DNA from: Candidatus Poribacteria bacterium
GTDB taxonomy: Bacteria > Poribacteria > WGA-4E > WGA-3G
Length of the DNA: 54,924 bases
Reading direction: 5' to 3'
NCBI GenBank assembly: GCA_003635255.1
Contig: PYJC01000077.1
Span: 1-54,924, forward strand
The position numbers were made by a program, and so were the translations under genes. The notes under the pieces are model-generated. The model had not been told where the DNA came from. It saw nothing but the letters and a program-made list of their open reading frames with translations, and searched no databases. Position 1 is the stretch's first letter. Every line of letters starts with the position of its first letter. Of the stretch, positions 43,226 through 52,389 are shown in pieces.

Positions 43226-43903
43226 TTATTGTGCCATGTTTGGTTCGCCGGGTGTTGCCTGTACCACTTGGAATTCGCCGGTACCATCTGGCAAGCGTCC
43301 GTAAGCAACATCTGTCCCCTGCTCTCCAAATGTAACGCTATCCAGGATTTGATTGCCGTTCGCGTCGGTATCCACGAACAGTGCAATTTCACCACCTTTA
43401 GACAGTTTAAAGTTGGCATGCAGTCCTTCAGTCGCGTTTTCGTCATCATGATCTTCATCTAACCAGACAATCAAATATCCATTTGCAGGGATCTCGGTAT
43501 TTTCCGGGAATTCCCACTTGGTAAGATTGTCCTCTTTGTCAGAAAGATACATTCCAGTAAGCATCACAGCACTATCGGTGAGGTTATACAACTCAAGCCA
43601 GTCGTCATAGTCTCCTTGCGGGTCAGCGATGGTATTGTCATTATCTGCCATCAACTCGTTTATAACGACGGAGGGTCCTGTCACCATATCAGTGGGATCC
43701 GTCATATCAGTGGGATCCGTCATATCAGTGGGATCCGTCATATCAGTGGGATCCGTCATGTCAGTGGGATCCGTCATATCAGTGGGATCCATGGTGTCTT
43801 CACCTGGCATCATTGGTCCTGCCATTTGTTGTGCCCGCTCACAAGACACAAAGGCAATGCAACTCACCAAAACAACGATCAGACATATTTGAAATTTTAA
43901 CAT
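43226..43903 (-). CDS. Lamin-tail-domain lipoprotein with a DPTDMT repeat linker
   Basis: A 225-residue lipoprotein: hydrophobic signal with lipobox FVSC (Cys20), a linker of six-residue repeats DPTDMT encoded by the 18-bp units at 43685-43792, then a lamin-tail domain (VVINELMADN, DDWLELYN, GYLIVW, LSKGGEIALF, YGRLPDGTGEFQ). Bacterial lamin-tail domains are extracellular beta sandwiches, often on nucleases or adhesins. Here there is no enzyme part. The acidic linker may act as a flexible stalk and could vary in length by slippage. Confidence 0.85.
   Translation of the reverse strand: MLKFQICLIVVLVSCIAFVSCERAQQMAGPMMPGEDTMDPTDMTDPTDMTDPTDMTDPTDMTDPTDMTDPTDMVTGPSVVINELMADNDNTIADPQGDYDDWLELYNLTDSAVMLTGMYLSDKEDNLTKWEFPENTEIPANGYLIVWLDEDHDDENATEGLHANFKLSKGGEIALFVDTDANGNQILDSVTFGEQGTDVAYGRLPDGTGEFQVVQATPGEPNMAQ
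43685..43792 (-). repeat. 18-bp coding tandem repeat, six units
   Basis: Six units of CATATCAGTGGGATCCGT (plus strand), in frame, giving DPTDMT. Unit 5 has one base change and unit 6 another. Near identity suggests recent expansion by slippage. Confidence 0.9.
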
Positions 43904-44157
43904 AGTTAATGTCCTTTATTTTCCATAAAATTGTGAATCAAAAAGTTAATGAAGGGTTCAATGTTTGTTCTAAGACTCTAAAGCGACAATTTTGTGCCTT
44001 TAGGGTATAGTCTCCAGAGAACTTACTAAGAAATTATACCATATTTGGTCTCAATTTTCAAAAAATTCATGCCTATTCTTGGTGTCAAAAGGGGCATATA
44101 AATGGTTCACCGAACTGAAGTCCGGAGTTTAACAAAATCTGATTTAGGAGAGCGTCT

Positions 44158-45360
44158 CTACAAAAATTGTTGATAGATATTCATAATTTTTTGATAATGA
44201 ATCTCTGGATTGAATTCGGCTTCCACCTTCTGGCGGCCTGCGCGTCCCATCTCTACGGCCTCATCTTTGTGTTCGGACATCCATAGCATCCGGTCTCGCA
44301 GTGTGTCTGTTGCCCCCGCTGGAACGAGAAATCCATCAACACCGTCTTCAATGAGTTCGGGAATGCCACCGATATCGGCGCCGATCGCGGGTTTGCCACA
44401 GGCATAAGCTTCTAAAATAGACATCGGACAGTTTTCATACAACTCGGATGGCAGGATCATACAAATACTGTTCTGAATGAGTTCACGAAGTTCATCGCCC
44501 TGTTTAAAACCGAGCAGATGGATATGCTCACACTCGTTTTGCTCAAGTATACGTTGGATTTCAGGCAATGATTCACCATCCCCAACAATATAGAGCGGGA
44601 CGTGCTTGAGTGGGAGCGCTGCTTCTATTAACGTAAATATGCCTTTGCCCGAATACAACCGTCCGAAATAGAGCAGATAGTTTCCTGGATCGAAATTCGG
44701 TGTGATGTCGGAGGCATCAACAAAGTTGTGAACTGTTGATATTTTATTTTCAGGGATACCATACTGTATCATTTTTTTTCGGTTGAAGTGGCATACCGAA
44801 ATGAAATGATCAAACTTGTCGTGTGAACCGAGCATTCGAGAGACATAAGATTCGGTAACGTTCAGAGCAGTGCGTGCGAATGAACCTCTATTACACCGTT
44901 TTGGGAGGGCGCGCCAAAAATGTTTACCTGCACACGCCTCACAAATTTCATCGTTTGAGGTGTGACTATGAACTGGACACGTCAACTTAAAATCGTGTAA
45001 CGTCTGGATGAGAGGGATGTCTGCGTCCTTGAGCACCCCCAGAATTGAGGCAGTGAGTTTACCGTAGTAAATATGGAAATGTGCGAGGTCAATTTCTGCG
45101 TCATTTAGCAATCGTTGCATTGATTTAGCGGCATCGCGTGAATATAAGAAACTAAACAGATCGCCTATTCCGGGTTGCTCGAAATCTGCGCAGCGAGGGA
45201 AATACTGTTCCCATTCAGACGGTTGGTTCTCAGGATTTGTTGGTGCAAACGGGATGACTCGATGCCCGTGATTTTTTAACAGTTCGGCGAGCGTAAAAAA
45301 GTATCGGTCGGAACCGCCGCGGACATAATAGTTTTGTGAGACTTTCAGAATAGTGTGCAT
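44158..45360 (-). CDS. Glycosyltransferase family 4 protein
   Basis: A 400-residue GT-B enzyme. The N-terminal domain starts with VSQNYYVRGGSDRY and has the HDFKLTCP plus Cys-rich segment (CEACAGKHFW) seen in some GT4 proteins. The C-terminal domain has LLYFGRLYSGKGI near 230, EHIHLLGF near 290 and PSELYENCPMSILEAYACGKP near 320, with the E-x7-E donor-binding motif. It belongs with the polysaccharide cluster although 8 kb of secreted-protein genes lie between. The sugar-dehydratase gene is upstream on the same strand. Confidence 0.9.
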   Translation of the reverse strand: MHTILKVSQNYYVRGGSDRYFFTLAELLKNHGHRVIPFAPTNPENQPSEWEQYFPRCADFEQPGIGDLFSFLYSRDAAKSMQRLLNDAEIDLAHFHIYYGKLTASILGVLKDADIPLIQTLHDFKLTCPVHSHTSNDEICEACAGKHFWRALPKRCNRGSFARTALNVTESYVSRMLGSHDKFDHFISVCHFNRKKMIQYGIPENKISTVHNFVDASDITPNFDPGNYLLYFGRLYSGKGIFTLIEAALPLKHVPLYIVGDGESLPEIQRILEQNECEHIHLLGFKQGDELRELIQNSICMILPSELYENCPMSILEAYACGKPAIGADIGGIPELIEDGVDGFLVPAGATDTLRDRMLWMSEHKDEAVEMGRAGRQKVEAEFNPEIHYQKIMNIYQQFL

Positions 45361-45435
45361 TCTGCTATGGTCGGTGGTGTTGCTTAGTTTCGAGTCAGAT
45401 TTGGCATACTCACAGTGGAAGTAGCGATCCTTAAT

Positions 45436-46188
45436 TTAGGTTCTCGCAAATTGAGAAAATACATCCCGTACTGTTTTAAAGCCAGGAATCATATACTCTG
45501 GACGCGCTTGTAGTTCGAGGGGTGGATGGTTCTCGCCGAAAACATCTGCGGCGGTTGTCTCCGTATAAAATCCGCCATCGGTTAACTTTGCCAACTCTTT
45601 GACTTCAACAGCTTTTCCTGTCCCAACATCATAGGTGCCGATGATATTTGAATCTTCAACATAGTGAACAGCACGCACAATATCCTCTACATGGATATAG
45701 TCTCGACGGAATGGATAGAAGACATAGCGGAGTGTCCGTCTCATGAGTTTTTCAGGTACAGAATGGTTTTCAGGTGGTCGGTTGTCCTCAGCACCGTAGA
45801 CATTGTAGAGTCTCAAAATACAATACTGTTCATTGTTTGCCCGGATGTAGTCCTCAGCAACTCGCTTGGACCATCCATATAATGATTTCGGAGAGATTGC
45901 TGTGCAAGAGGATATAAAAATGAGAAAGGCATCTTCTTGACGCGCCATATCTGCAATTTGCTTTGTTGCTTCGTAATTCCATTTAAAGATATCTGGATCT
46001 TGATAGAGCGAATCAGCTATTGCGCCGCAATGAATAATTGTTGTTACTTTTTGTATTGAATTGTGTATTTCGGAGAACAGTGTCTCCCAACGCTGAAAAC
46101 ATCTGTTTTCATCAAGCGTTTTCGCTGATGGGTACGCCTGATGCAAGTGTCCACCAATGTAACCTCTATTCCCTGTTAGGAAAACCAT
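45436..46188 (-). CDS. NAD-dependent epimerase/dehydratase (extended SDR)
   Basis: A 250-residue nucleotide-sugar enzyme with TGNRGYIGGHL (GxxGxxG) at residues 5-15, FISSCTAISP near 91 and YGWSKRVAEDY near 104 (Tyr and Lys of the catalytic triad), and RRDYIHVEDIVRAV near 158. It is shorter than typical epimerases (about 310), mainly in the C-terminal part. GGGGGTGA precedes the ATG, and a near-consensus promoter is at 46294-46322. Expected to supply a modified sugar for the glycosyltransferase that follows. Confidence 0.85.
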   Translation of the reverse strand: MVFLTGNRGYIGGHLHQAYPSAKTLDENRCFQRWETLFSEIHNSIQKVTTIIHCGAIADSLYQDPDIFKWNYEATKQIADMARQEDAFLIFISSCTAISPKSLYGWSKRVAEDYIRANNEQYCILRLYNVYGAEDNRPPENHSVPEKLMRRTLRYVFYPFRRDYIHVEDIVRAVHYVEDSNIIGTYDVGTGKAVEVKELAKLTDGGFYTETTAADVFGENHPPLELQARPEYMIPGFKTVRDVFSQFART

Positions 46189-46236
46189 CTAAATCACCCC
46201 CCTTAAAAAAAATATATAGGTTTGCATAAAACAGCG

Positions 46237-46280
46237 ATGCGGGTGCTATGAAGCTTCAGAAACCGTAGGGAAACCCGCAT
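46237..46280. promoter_or_regulatory. 5' leader hairpin before the epimerase gene
   Basis: ATGCGGGT (46237-46244) and ACCCGCAT (46273-46280) are perfect 8-bp inverted repeats lying between the predicted promoter and the ribosome site. The loop contains the palindrome GAAGCTTC. It could control translation or RNA stability. Confidence 0.35.
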
Positions 46281-46293
46281 TCAAGATGCCAAT

Positions 46294-46322
46294 ATTGTAA
46301 CACATTCAGCACAAAATGTCAA
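46294..46322 (-). promoter_or_regulatory. Predicted strong sigma-70 promoter
   Basis: On the minus strand the perfect TTGACA (46322-46317), a 17-bp spacer and TACAAT (46299-46294), about 105 bases before the ATG at 46188. It should drive the epimerase and the GT4 gene. Confidence 0.65.
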
Positions 46323-46344
46323 GCCACAGATTACCTCGGAAGCC

Positions 46345-47307
46345 CTATAGCACGTTGATATTCAATAAAGAATTCACCCATTTATTCAGCCGTTGGGGAA
46401 TTGTTGTGAGTTGGGCACGAAAAAGCGCGAGTCCAGCATCGTCAGCAATCGGAACAGTCTTCAGTTGATATGGTGCAGTCTCAAGTGTATTCCAACCGAT
46501 AACCGTCGTGCGCGCCGATCGGAATCCACCGGCTTTTACAATCTCAATTTCACGCTCGGTATAATCACCGTTCGGGTAACTGAAATGGGTACATTCCATC
46601 TCCAAAAGCCTTTCTAAATCTACTTTGCTTCCGATAATTTCTTGTCTACATTCGGTTTCGGTGCAGTGCGGCAGAATCGGATGGAACTGGGTATGCGGTT
46701 GAAAGTCAACGTCCGTTCCCATCTCCTTGATTTCCACGATACTCAGTGCCTGCCTGTCTGGATATACCCTTTCAGGTTCAAAGTCAGCCGTCTGTTTCAG
46801 ATGTGCCAACCGTTCTGCATTCGGCAGCCGCTTCAGTTCTTCTCTTTCCGCTTTAGATTGCCCATCTATTTTGAACCAAAAATGCCGATGTGTATTGATA
46901 ATCTGTGTGCAAACAAAGAGCGTCGGACGAATACGGTACTGCTTGAAAATGGGTAAGAGTTCGATATTACCGGCGTGGCCGTCGTCGATTGTAATTACAA
47001 CACTTTTTGCAGGTATCTGTGAGAAGTCCTTCTGATGAATAGCAGCAACTAAAGTATCCAATGAAATGATCGTATAATGACGTAAAAGATAAGCGATATG
47101 TTTTGCGAAGACTGTCGGTTTCGCATCGTGATACATGAGGATGGCGACCCGGTTCCGGCAGAGGAATTCCCGAATGAGAATGTGTATACCCGATAAGCAA
47201 ATTAAGGTTGCCACTATATTCTTAAGGATTTTTATATTTCCTTGCGATTCGATAAGGAACGTGCCTTTCCGTAGAATTGAAGAAACCCGATAAGCGATCT
47301 GCTTCAT
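46345..47307 (-). CDS. Polysaccharide deacetylase (NodB-type)
   Basis: A carbohydrate esterase 4 protein that removes acetyl groups from amino sugars. ILMYHDA starts the domain, TIDDGHAGN (about 107) holds the Asp pair of motif 1, QPHTQFHP the His pair of motif 2 and FSYPNGDYT motif 3. A hydrophobic N-terminal segment (VATLICLSGIHILI) anchors it. The 320-residue frame starts at ATG 47307, which is the conserved ATGAA of leader copy E. A start at GTG 47214 would drop 31 leader-encoded residues and fits the other leader copies better. Start is therefore unsure. Likely modifies the cluster's polymer. Confidence 0.85.
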   Translation of the reverse strand: MKQIAYRVSSILRKGTFLIESQGNIKILKNIVATLICLSGIHILIREFLCRNRVAILMYHDAKPTVFAKHIAYLLRHYTIISLDTLVAAIHQKDFSQIPAKSVVITIDDGHAGNIELLPIFKQYRIRPTLFVCTQIINTHRHFWFKIDGQSKAEREELKRLPNAERLAHLKQTADFEPERVYPDRQALSIVEIKEMGTDVDFQPHTQFHPILPHCTETECRQEIIGSKVDLERLLEMECTHFSYPNGDYTEREIEIVKAGGFRSARTTVIGWNTLETAPYQLKTVPIADDAGLALFRAQLTTIPQRLNKWVNSLLNINVL

Positions 47308-47313
47308 TATGGG
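47232..47313 (-). repeat. Dispersed 5' leader element, copy E (fused to the coding frame)
   Basis: Minus-strand reading: CCCATAATGAAGCAG, GGTTTCTTC, TTCTACGGAAAGG, TTATCGAATCGCAAGGAAA. Unlike other copies it has no ATG 12 bases after AAGG and no stop in the ATG frame, so the leader ORF runs straight into the deacetylase. Confidence 0.65.
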
Positions 47314-47325
47314 TTTGCGGCTCTT

Positions 47326-47404
47326 GTCAACGGCACACGGCGTGTGCCTACTACTTTAATTCAGGGTCAACGGCACACGGCGCGTGCCTACTACTTTAAT
47401 TCAG
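47326..47404. repeat. Tandem REP-like repeat, 39 bp x2
   Basis: Two copies (47326-47364 and 47366-47404) that differ at one base. Each holds the hairpin GGCACAC-GGC-GTGTGCC (imperfect in copy 2). Copy 2 includes the last codons and stop of the beta-helix lipoprotein gene, so the 3' end of the gene was duplicated with the hairpin. It may terminate or protect the transcript. Confidence 0.7.
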
Positions 47405-48314
47405 TAAGGAGTGTCAGATATGGAAAACCGGCATCGGCTATTCGGATCTCCACAAACGGTTCATATAGGACCGTGCCTATCTGCTTGGTGATTAACCCTG
47501 GGTCAGCACCATCTATAATAGTATCCATTATCTGAACCGGATCTGAATTTCCCCACCAGTTGTTTGGTATCCTAAAGTTAAATTTTACATTTAACCTGAG
47601 AGCGAAGACGTTTGCATTTAAGTTGTTATGTTGAATGATAGACTGTACATTTTCACAGTGAATCCCAGTTTCATTCTTAGCAATATTATTCCTTTCAATG
47701 CGAGGGAGTGTTTGCCGCCCGATTGTGCTAATTCCGATGTTATTGTCAAGGATATCGTTGTATCGGATACGTGCATCGCTCCCATCCAAAGCGATAGCGG
47801 TCTCATTGAACCGAAGCGTGCATTCTGCTATTGTCGGTGAGGTTGTTTTGATGTCTAGAGCGACTGCGGCATATTCTATAACTGCCCCTCTGATAAAACT
47901 CTCCAAATCGTGTGTGTGGTCGAAGAAGATACCGTTCCAATCACCGGGTGCGGGTCCAACACTGTCAGAAGTGAGATGTACGAGTTGCGTTACCTGTGCT
48001 TGTGCTAAGGGTGTCCCGACTTTTAAGATACCTCGGACTGCGATGCTTGCATTTCGTCCAAATTTAAGGGTGGCACCGGGTGGAATGTTGAGGGTTATAT
48101 CCTGTGGAACTTCCAACGTATTATTTATGATATACGTTTTCTCTGGTTCCCATGTTTCATTTTCAGTCAGGCGATGGTTTTCAAGTATAACTTCGGCGTT
48201 ATCTTCTGGTGTAATAGGATCAGAGGTCTCTTGCGTTGTACAGCCGATGCCCACAGTTAAAGTAAAGCAGAAAACCAACAGACAACGTTTTAAGTATTGA
48301 CTTTTCATTTTCAT
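47391..48314 (-). CDS. Right-handed beta-helix lipoprotein
   Basis: About 307 residues from ATG 48314 (a second ATG at 48308 is equally possible; the frame is open to 48359, but that start would put 17 extra residues before the signal). The signal KRCLLVFCFTLTVGIGC has a lipobox. The mature part has the beta-helix repeat pattern (GAVIEYAAVALDI, PTIAECTLRFNETAIAL, ARIRYNDILDNNIGI, PRIERNNIAKNETGI) of the NosD/parallel beta-helix group, then NNWWGNSDP near the end. Such proteins bind or cut polysaccharides, and no catalytic residues were recognised. It may bind the cluster's polymer. Confidence 0.75.
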   Translation of the reverse strand: MKMKSQYLKRCLLVFCFTLTVGIGCTTQETSDPITPEDNAEVILENHRLTENETWEPEKTYIINNTLEVPQDITLNIPPGATLKFGRNASIAVRGILKVGTPLAQAQVTQLVHLTSDSVGPAPGDWNGIFFDHTHDLESFIRGAVIEYAAVALDIKTTSPTIAECTLRFNETAIALDGSDARIRYNDILDNNIGISTIGRQTLPRIERNNIAKNETGIHCENVQSIIQHNNLNANVFALRLNVKFNFRIPNNWWGNSDPVQIMDTIIDGADPGLITKQIGTVLYEPFVEIRIADAGFPYLTLLTELK

Positions 48315-48407
48315 AGATATTTTTTCAATAAAAATGCTATTTTGTGGTGTTTGTTGCAATTTTCGGAGATTTTCATCAAAAAACTTAGCTATTTTAAGGA
48401 TAAGGCT

Positions 48408-50972
48408 TCAGAGTCTTGGATCAACAGCCTCACTTTCGAGTGCCAGGATTCCGAAAACGCATTCATGAACGTGAGACAACGGTTCCCGATGGACGAAACG
48501 CTCAAGTGCCTCAACACCGAGTGCAAATTCTCGCAGTGCGAGGGAACGTTTGTGAGAGAGTCCGCGGGCACGGAGACGCTCCAAATTTTGAGGTAGCGTG
48601 TATTCCGGTCCATAGATGATCCGAAGATACTCACGCCCTCTGCATTTTACAGCGGGCTGTATCAATCCGCGCTCGCCTTGAACGATAAAATCCAGAGGTT
48701 TGATGACTACGCCTTCACTGCCCTGCTCGGTGCGTTCTTCCCATCGACGGATCGCTTCAGTTTGGCTTGTGTCATCAGTCAGATCAACGATCCCGTAGGC
48801 AGTTGCGAACAATAGGTTATGTTCAGAATTTTGGCAGAGTTCACCAAGCGTTTCCATGTGCCATAGATGGTTTTTGTCGAAATAGACAGCCCCTTCCGTT
48901 GCGAGTAAGTGGAAGGGCGCTAACTTCAGGTCTGCAATAGATTGAACCTGCCAGCAGTATTGCTGATAAGCCTTAACGTATCCGGTCACTGCTTCTGCGC
49001 GTTGACGATAGTCCTCCAATATAGCCTGGACATCAATGCCGCGTCCGGCAGCGGTTTTCAGGGAGGCAACGGCTTCGTTTAAAGCGACACGAGCGGATAC
49101 ACCCACTGGCGCGTATTCTTGGCGTAACAACTCTTGCGCCTTCACGGACCAAGGCATGAGTTCGCAGTCCAAACAGATCCAATCTGTATTAAGGATCTCC
49201 CAATAGTTGGCTTTGTCTATTGCCGCTTTCACCTGTTTCAAGAGTTCAGTTTCAATCTCGGTGTTGTCAAAGAAACGTCTGCCGGTTCGTGTGTAACAGA
49301 TACCGAGTGTGTCGTCTACGACATCAAATCGTCTTTTTGCGGTTTCTGGATCTCGACAAACGATAACGACAGCGCGTGATCCCATGTGTTTTTCTTCCCA
49401 TACGACATTGGATACACCGTGTTTGCGATAATAAGTGAACGCCTCCGTTGGATGTTCAAGCAGACTGGAGTTGCTTGTTGTTTCGGTTGGGGACATTGTC
49501 GGTGGCAGGTATATCAGCCATTTTGGGTCTACCGCGAAACGACTCATCACCTCCAGTGCGGTTATCGTATTCTCTTCCCGGATTGTCACGTTGTGATGTA
49601 ACCGTGTGCTAATCACACGTTTTCCGAGTACATCATCAATGTCAAGGATACTATTCGTCTGCTGCGTTTCGACAGCGGATCGTTTATCGGGTTCACTCAG
49701 CAGGGGCTTCGTCGGTTGATAATACGTTTGACGTGCGGGGACAGATACGAGTTCTTTTTCAGGGTATCGCAGTGCCGTGAGTTTGCCGCCGAAAACACAT
49801 CCGGTATCAATATTGATTGTGCGGTTCACCCATTTCGGTTCGGCGACTGGGGTATGTCCATAGACGACCATCGCAGCCCCGCGATACTCGTCAGCCCACT
49901 TGCCCCGAACCGGTAAGCCGAACTCATCGGTCTCTCCGGTGGTTTCTCCGTAGAGTGCGAATTCCCGCACGCGTCCGGATGCCCTGCCCTGTAATTCCGA
50001 TTTCATTCCAGCGTGTGCGACAACTAACTTTCCGTTGTCAAGTACATAGTGGCTGATCAAATCATTTAGGAATTCTGCGATTTGCGTCTTGAATTCGGTT
50101 GATTCTTTCTCTAATTGCGCCATCGATTCGGCGAGTCCGTGTGTTAATTTCACATTTTTGCCGCGAAGGGCGCGGACCAGTTTTACGTCATGATTCCCTG
50201 GGACACAGATCGCTGCGTCAGCCTTTTGCATCTGCATGACCAAGCGTAATACTTCGGGGACTTTTGGACCGCGGTCAACGAAATCCCCGACGAAGACCAC
50301 TTTCCTGCCCTGTGGCGGCTCAACGACGATGTTACCGTCTGACTGTGTTGAGATTTTATAACCGAGTGCTTTGAGCAATTCAACAAGTTCATCAAAACAG
50401 CCGTGAATATCGCCGATGATGTCAAAGGGTCCGTGCTCGTCTGTGCGGTTTGTCCACAAAGTTTGTCGTTCGACGTGGGTGGCTTCAACGGTTTCTGGCG
50501 TGGACATTACATAGAGGAAGTTCCGAAAACCTTCACGTTTGAGGTTGCGCAGTGAACGGCGAAGTTGCTGGCTCTGCTGACGGACGACATGCGGTTTGAA
50601 ATTTCGGTCAGGACGTGCCTCGTTCCTTTCCTGACAGAGTTTTGCGGGCATGTTAAACACAATCGCAGCGGTTAAGTAGTGGTATTCGCGCGCCAGTGCA
50701 ATCAAAGGCTTCCGTGCTTCAACTTGGACGTTCGTTGCGTCAATGACCGTCAATTTTCCGGCAGCAAGCCGTTTCGCGGCGATGAAGTGTAGCACCTCAA
50801 AAGCGTCGTTAGTTGCTTTCTGGTCGGTTTCGTCGTCTGACACAAGCCCTCGGCAGAAATCCGATGAGAGGATTTCGGTCGGTTTAAAATGCTTATGTGC
50901 AAAGGTAGACTTGCCGGAACCTGAAGGTCCAATGAGAAGTACAAGTGAGGGGTTGGGAATCCTTATAATCAT
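48408..50972 (-). CDS. pnkp: Polynucleotide kinase-phosphatase-ligase Pnkp (RNA repair)
   Basis: An 854-residue three-domain RNA repair enzyme. Residues 1-170 are the 5'-OH kinase with P-loop GPSGSGKST at 15-23. Residues 180-400 are the binuclear metallophosphatase with GDIHGC near 187, GDFVDRGP, PGNHD and later YGHTPV. From about 480 comes the ligase-like adenylyltransferase with EEKHMGSR near 525 (adenylated Lys) and WICLDCELMPW. The length matches the bacterial Pnkp family. It repairs RNA cut by ribotoxins; its ligase needs Hen1 to be active. The hen1 gene lies 9 bases upstream, so they form one operon. Confidence 0.95.
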   Translation of the reverse strand: MIIRIPNPSLVLLIGPSGSGKSTFAHKHFKPTEILSSDFCRGLVSDDETDQKATNDAFEVLHFIAAKRLAAGKLTVIDATNVQVEARKPLIALAREYHYLTAAIVFNMPAKLCQERNEARPDRNFKPHVVRQQSQQLRRSLRNLKREGFRNFLYVMSTPETVEATHVERQTLWTNRTDEHGPFDIIGDIHGCFDELVELLKALGYKISTQSDGNIVVEPPQGRKVVFVGDFVDRGPKVPEVLRLVMQMQKADAAICVPGNHDVKLVRALRGKNVKLTHGLAESMAQLEKESTEFKTQIAEFLNDLISHYVLDNGKLVVAHAGMKSELQGRASGRVREFALYGETTGETDEFGLPVRGKWADEYRGAAMVVYGHTPVAEPKWVNRTINIDTGCVFGGKLTALRYPEKELVSVPARQTYYQPTKPLLSEPDKRSAVETQQTNSILDIDDVLGKRVISTRLHHNVTIREENTITALEVMSRFAVDPKWLIYLPPTMSPTETTSNSSLLEHPTEAFTYYRKHGVSNVVWEEKHMGSRAVVIVCRDPETAKRRFDVVDDTLGICYTRTGRRFFDNTEIETELLKQVKAAIDKANYWEILNTDWICLDCELMPWSVKAQELLRQEYAPVGVSARVALNEAVASLKTAAGRGIDVQAILEDYRQRAEAVTGYVKAYQQYCWQVQSIADLKLAPFHLLATEGAVYFDKNHLWHMETLGELCQNSEHNLLFATAYGIVDLTDDTSQTEAIRRWEERTEQGSEGVVIKPLDFIVQGERGLIQPAVKCRGREYLRIIYGPEYTLPQNLERLRARGLSHKRSLALREFALGVEALERFVHREPLSHVHECVFGILALESEAVDPRL

Positions 50973-50981
50973 CCGCTCCTC

Positions 50982-52382
50982 TCAACTTCCTCGGGAAAAG
51001 ACTGCCATCTGTGTTGGGGGTCCAACGTTTTCATCCTCTGGTCCGATCGGGTGAAACACGACGGTGTAACCGAAGCGTTTGGTGATACTGGTTGCCCAAG
51101 ACTGAAATTCGTCGCGTGTCCACTCGAAACGGTGGTCTTTATGTCGAAAGTTCCCAGCGTGCGGGTTCTCAAATTTGACGTTGTATTCTATATTCGGTGT
51201 CGTCAGTACAACCGTCTGGGGGCAAGTGAATTTGAAAAGGCCCCGCTCAAAAGCCGAAAGTCGTGATATATCGAGGTGTTCAATGACCTCTACAACCGCC
51301 GCGGCATCGTACCCTGTCAAGCGTTTATCTCGATATCCGAGTGATCCTTGGAACAGGTGAAGTCGCTTTTTTTCTTTCTCCGGTAACCGATCATAATTGA
51401 GGCGTTCTTGTGCGATTTTTAGCACATGATGCGAAACGTCCATTCCGACGATCTCTTCAAACTGCTTTTCAGCTAACAATTTACGGAGTAACTTACCCTC
51501 ACCGCATCCCAAATCGAGAACACGTTTCGCGCCAGACTTTTTGAGGGTTTCAGTGACCGTAGCCAAACGGATCTCGTTCAGACCGAGTTGTTTTTCAACG
51601 AGTTCTTCTTCTTGTGCTTGAACCGTCTCGGCAGTTTCTCGGACATCTTCTTCACGCAATTGGGCAAGTGCCTCACGGGTAAGACTGCGTTGATGTTTCA
51701 AGTAACGACGCACAATAGATTCTTGCTCTGGATGTGCGGTGAGCCAATCTTTACCATGCTTAGATAACTTTTCGATCTCCGCCTCGCCAACCCAATAGTG
51801 TTTTTCGTCGTCAAGTACCGGTATTAAAATGTAAAGATGCGTGAGGAGTTCGCTCAAGCGACAGGTGTTTTCGAGCGTTACCGTAAAATAACGACTTTCA
51901 CCCCACTCTGGAAATTGCGCATCCAATGTATGTCGCTCTGCCGTTACAGTGTAACCGAGTGGCTCAAAAAGTCGCCGTAACAATTTCTCTCCGCCGCGAC
52001 AGGGTAAGATAGATACCCTTGCGCTTAAAGGAATCTCGGTCTCTGCGAGTTGCGGACGGTCTTTGCACTTGCCTGACAACGCGCTGCTAAACACCCGTGC
52101 GATTGCCACGCTCAAAAACGACGAAGCAACGTACGGACGATCACTGACGTACTGTGCGAGTGCGAAATTTTCCGCGAATTGCCCTTGCGGTCGGCGGACG
52201 AGTCCAACGGCATCTACATCAAGGAGCAGTGCTGCCGTACATCTCTCCGTACACGCCTCTGGGTAAAAGACGTGTGCTTGCCCAAAAGCGAGTGTAAAGG
52301 ATTGCATTCGTGCAGGGTGTTTATGTAACAGATAACCGAGATCTGTTGCTGGAGAATATGCGGTTGATATTGTCAATAGCAT
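50982..52382 (-). CDS. hen1: 3'-terminal RNA ribose 2'-O-methyltransferase Hen1
   Basis: A 466-residue protein with the bacterial Hen1 layout: an N-terminal half that binds and activates the Pnkp ligase, and a C-terminal AdoMet methyltransferase with DLGCGEGKLL near 288. Metal site residues are seen in VVEVIEHL (Glu, Glu, His) and HRFEWTRDEF (His). It methylates the 2'-OH of the broken RNA end before sealing, so the mended site resists a second cut. The ATG has no Shine-Dalgarno; a heptameric array lies 7 bases upstream. Confidence 0.95.
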   Translation of the reverse strand: MLLTISTAYSPATDLGYLLHKHPARMQSFTLAFGQAHVFYPEACTERCTAALLLDVDAVGLVRRPQGQFAENFALAQYVSDRPYVASSFLSVAIARVFSSALSGKCKDRPQLAETEIPLSARVSILPCRGGEKLLRRLFEPLGYTVTAERHTLDAQFPEWGESRYFTVTLENTCRLSELLTHLYILIPVLDDEKHYWVGEAEIEKLSKHGKDWLTAHPEQESIVRRYLKHQRSLTREALAQLREEDVRETAETVQAQEEELVEKQLGLNEIRLATVTETLKKSGAKRVLDLGCGEGKLLRKLLAEKQFEEIVGMDVSHHVLKIAQERLNYDRLPEKEKKRLHLFQGSLGYRDKRLTGYDAAAVVEVIEHLDISRLSAFERGLFKFTCPQTVVLTTPNIEYNVKFENPHAGNFRHKDHRFEWTRDEFQSWATSITKRFGYTVVFHPIGPEDENVGPPTQMAVFSRGS

Positions 52383-52389
52383 AGCAATT

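Noticed and set aside
43616..43900. Plus-strand frame with repeated HISGIR/SVGSVI residues
   Set aside because: It is only the opposite strand of the 18-bp DPTDMT repeat in the lamin-tail gene.
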